Origin: Acidobacteriota bacterium
GTDB lineage: Bacteria; Acidobacteriota; Thermoanaerobaculia; Multivoradales; SZUA-115
Assembly (NCBI GenBank): GCA_003231035.1
Contig: QIHU01000118.1
Span: 1 to 23,913 of the forward strand
DNA length: 23,913 nucleotides
Reading direction: 5' to 3'
Made by a program: the position numbers and the translations under genes. This document shows, one piece after another, positions 21,632 through 23,913 of this stretch. The stretch's first letter is position 1, and the number at the start of each line of letters is the position of its first letter. A model generated the notes under the pieces. That model saw only the letters and a program-made list of their open reading frames with translations, was not told the origin of the DNA and ran no database searches.

Positions 21632-23808
21632 GGCTCGATTCCCATTCTTTGCCGGGCCAAGGCGGCCTCGTGACTGGTCGGTGCCAGACGATGGAGGGTT
21701 TCGAAACTCTCGCTGGCCGCTGCCCAGTCGCCCGTCTCATACAGCTGCTCGAACAGCGCGTAGTGGGCGGGCAGGTACCCGGGACTCACTTGGGCCGCGC
21801 GCCGGAAGAGTTCGATCGCCTCTTCGACGGTACCGTTTCTCACCAAGAACGCACCGAGATTGTAGTGCGCTCGCGGATTGTAGGGGTGCTCTTGGACAGC
21901 CCGCCGGAGGTGGAGTTCCGCGCTATCGTTGTCGCCGGTTCGGGCATGAGAGATTCCCAGATCGATCCGGGCTGGCACCAGAGCTGGCTCTAGTTCGAGG
22001 GCCTCTTCGAGCAAGCGCCGTTGCGCTTGGACGTTGCCTTGTGCTTGGTGAATCGTGGCCAGCCTGTAACTCCGGCTGGCCTTTTTCTCCAGCGCTTGGG
22101 CCTTCTCAAATTCGGCCACCGCTTCGTCTGTCCGCTGCTGAGAGAGCAGCACCATGCCGGCATACTCGTGGACCTGTTGCGGGGGCGGGAAGGCGGCGTC
22201 GAGAGCCTCGAGTTGTTCGAGGATCGCAAGGGCGGCAGCGGGGCGATGGGAGCGTAGCTCGATCTGAAAGAGCATCTCGAGGTAGTTCGGGTTCCGCGGA
22301 TCGCCCGCCAACAGGTTCAGGACCAACTCTTTGCCTTCCACCAACTTTCCAGAGTGGAGGTAAGCCTTGGCCGTGCTGTAGTTGGAGATGGTGTGGGCGT
22401 GGCGCTGCGGTGGATCTCCGTCGCTGCGCAGCTCTTCGCTCAACGGCCCCACCGCCTGGCCTGAACTCTGCAAATAGCCCAGCGCCTGGAGCCTCCTCGC
22501 CGCCTCCTCGTCCAAGGCGACCGAGGCGTCGAGACCCTCGACGGCGTGGCGGTCGAGAAATTGCTCAAGCCGCGTCTTGAGCGCCGCCACCTCACCAGCC
22601 TTCTCGGTGGCCAAATTGTTGCGTTCGTGGGGATCTTCGCCGAGGGCGAAGAGCTCGCGGGTCGGGCCATGGACGTACTTGCTGTCGTCGACGATCAAGG
22701 CGCGCAGCTCGCCCCAGTTGCGCGCCAGCCGTGGTGACAGGGTCTCGGCGTAGAGTTCGCGGCGGCGGTCGCCGGCGGGCTCTTCGATTTCGGTCAGGTA
22801 GGGAGCCAGAGAACGTCCCTGGATGTCGGTCGGCGGTTCGATATCCAGCACATCGAGGACGGTCGGCAGCACGTCGATCAGCCCCACGCGCTGGCCCACC
22901 CGTCTGCCCGCGATGCCGCCAGGTAGGCGCATCACCAGGGGTACGTGCAGGGTCGACTGGTAGAGCAACATCGAGTGGGTCGATTCGTTGTGCTCATCGA
23001 GCCCCTCGCCGTGGTCGGAGGTGAAGATAACCAAGGTGTTGTCGTCGACCCCGAGGCGGCGCAGCCGCTCCATCAGCACGCCGAGGCTCTCGTCGGCGTA
23101 AGCGATCTCGCCGCGGTAGGGGTCGTGGGCGAAGAGCTGGTCATAGGGGGTGGGCGGCTCGAGGGGCTGATGGGGGTCGAAATAGTGGAGCCAGAGGAAG
23201 AACGGCTCCCGATGGTGCTCCTCGAGCCATGGAAAAACAGCCTCGTTGACCTGGGCCGCCGGTCGCTCGTCGAAGAAGAGATGCGACTTGGGGAAGATCC
23301 TCTCGCCGAAGAGATCCTCGTAGTCCCCGGTGACGTGGTCGTCGTACAGCTCGAAACCCTGGGCGATCCCGAAGCGGCTCAAAAGGGGGTAGCTGGCGAT
23401 GGCCGCCGCCGTCCGGTAGCCCTCGTCGCGCAGAATTTCGGCCAAAGTTTGCTGCGCCTCGCCGAGCACGAACAGGCCGTTGTCGCGCACGCCGTGCGCG
23501 AATGGCGCCTTGCCGGTCATCAGCGTGCTGTGTGACGGCAGGGTGATAGGCACCGAGCTCAGAGCCTGCTCGAAGAGCACCCCCTGAGCGGCGAGGGTAT
23601 CCACCGTGGGAGTTCGGGCTTGGCTATCGCCGTAGCAGCCGATGTGGTCGGCGCGGGTGGTGTCGAAGGTGACGATCACCACATTGAAGCGAGGCCACGG
23701 CCAGCAGGCAAGGCAAGAGAAGGCAAAGGGATCGGCCGCGCATGAACAGATGACACTCGAAGGAAAGGTCCAGAGACTAAAGAAGGGGCCTGGTGGCCCC
23801 TTCCTCAT
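21628..23808 (-). CDS. Sulfatase/alkaline phosphatase-superfamily protein fused to TPR repeats
   Basis: The open frame gives 726 residues. The catalytic domain runs from about 41 to 400: NVVIVTFDTTRADHIGCYGD (metal ligand Asp49), TLPSH at 89-93 and TSDHGEGLDEH at 263-273. TLPSH replaces the CxPSR formylglycine motif of true sulfatases, putting Thr89 at the nucleophile position as in phosphoethanolamine transferases, so a sulfatase reaction is not assured. From about 470 there are six or so TPR units, e.g. LATIHQAQGNVQAQRRLLEE, HYNLGAFLVRNGTVEEAIEL. The first 40 residues look wrong: they cross a terminator hairpin and show no signal peptide. An ATG at 23743 in the neighbouring frame gives a good leader, MRGRSLCLLLPCLLAVA, so the real start is probably 23743 with a frame break near 23692. 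Confidence 0.85.
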   Translation of the reverse strand: MRKGPPGPFFSLWTFPSSVICSCAADPFAFSCLACWPWPRFNVVIVTFDTTRADHIGCYGDSQARTPTVDTLAAQGVLFEQALSSVPITLPSHSTLMTGKAPFAHGVRDNGLFVLGEAQQTLAEILRDEGYRTAAAIASYPLLSRFGIAQGFELYDDHVTGDYEDLFGERIFPKSHLFFDERPAAQVNEAVFPWLEEHHREPFFLWLHYFDPHQPLEPPTPYDQLFAHDPYRGEIAYADESLGVLMERLRRLGVDDNTLVIFTSDHGEGLDEHNESTHSMLLYQSTLHVPLVMRLPGGIAGRRVGQRVGLIDVLPTVLDVLDIEPPTDIQGRSLAPYLTEIEEPAGDRRRELYAETLSPRLARNWGELRALIVDDSKYVHGPTRELFALGEDPHERNNLATEKAGEVAALKTRLEQFLDRHAVEGLDASVALDEEAARRLQALGYLQSSGQAVGPLSEELRSDGDPPQRHAHTISNYSTAKAYLHSGKLVEGKELVLNLLAGDPRNPNYLEMLFQIELRSHRPAAALAILEQLEALDAAFPPPQQVHEYAGMVLLSQQRTDEAVAEFEKAQALEKKASRSYRLATIHQAQGNVQAQRRLLEEALELEPALVPARIDLGISHARTGDNDSAELHLRRAVQEHPYNPRAHYNLGAFLVRNGTVEEAIELFRRAAQVSPGYLPAHYALFEQLYETGDWAAASESFETLHRLAPTSHEAALARQRMGIEP
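23775..23803 (-). terminator. Intrinsic terminator of the right-edge gene
   Basis: A perfect nine-base-pair stem (23782-23790 with 23795-23803, GAAGGGGCC and its complement) closes a four-base loop. Reading on the - strand it is followed by TTTAGTC, a short U-tract. It starts 45 bases after the stop of the gene at the right edge. It lies inside the longest open frame of the sulfatase, which argues against the ATG at 23808 as a real start. The U-tract is weak, so efficiency is uncertain. Confidence 0.55.
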
Positions 23809-23847
23809 GGTCGCGCGCCGTCAGATCGACGCGGGCTTCGGATTGAA

Positions 23848-23913
23848 TCAATCGATGGTGAAAGACTGCAACTCGACCGGTGTGGCCACGTCGCCCAGGA
23901 CGGTCATCGCGGC
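23848..23913 (-). CDS. C-terminal end of an unidentified gene
   Basis: The - strand frame is open from the window edge and codes for 21 residues before TGA, ending in VATPVELQSFTID. The probable intrinsic terminator follows. Too little is visible to name a family; an ending of this kind would suit a beta-rich exported protein, but that is a guess. The start and nearly all of the gene lie beyond the window. Confidence 0.5.
   Translation of the reverse strand, partial: AAMTVLGDVATPVELQSFTID

Overview
This is a gene-dense, GC-rich window from a Gram-negative bacterium: it holds a TonB-dependent receptor, many lipoprotein signal peptides and SurA-like parvulins. FG-GAP/ASPIC-UnbV proteins, TPR lipoproteins, a sulfatase-TPR fusion and a fused membrane/spermidine-synthase-like protein occurring together fit Acidobacteriota (Thermoanaerobaculia-like). 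That assignment is inference; there is no marker gene here. No rRNA, tRNA, CRISPR array, IS element or attachment site was recognised, and no stretch longer than about 300 bases lacks a gene.

Left block, + strand, 1-6991. Five closely spaced genes: the 3' end of a HemW/HemN-like radical SAM gene, an exported PQQ-type beta-propeller, a TonB-dependent receptor, a flavin-dependent halogenase-like enzyme, and a GT4 glycosyltransferase split by an apparent frameshifting deletion. This may be an uptake and tailoring operon. From about 5040 to 6420 the + strand becomes strikingly G-rich and C-poor.

Middle, - strand, 6968-10092. A long membrane plus spermidine-synthase-like protein with a helical C-terminus is split by an apparent one-base frameshift near 9184. 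Its 3' end overlaps the glycosyltransferase tail to tail by 24 bases.

Right block, 10171-23808. Six + strand genes (10171-19915) are joined by overlapping GTGA or ATGA stop/start junctions: TPR lipoprotein, ASPIC/FG-GAP protein, TPR lipoprotein, TPR-plus-ASPIC/FG-GAP lipoprotein, ASPIC/FG-GAP lipoprotein, double-parvulin protein. Each of the three FG-GAP proteins has exactly seven DxDxDG-type calcium loops, which suggests seven-bladed propellers. Facing them after 3 bases is a - strand pair, also ATGA-coupled: a second double-parvulin lipoprotein and a sulfatase-superfamily TPR protein. Nearly all of these products look exported, so the block reads as a periplasm/outer-membrane assembly module with its own folding factors. 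This is the best candidate for an undescribed system.

Right edge, - strand. The last 21 codons of an unidentified gene are followed by a probable intrinsic terminator. The sulfatase N-terminus also appears frameshifted, so three genes in the window have apparent frame breaks. Raw-read checking should come before any biological reading of these.
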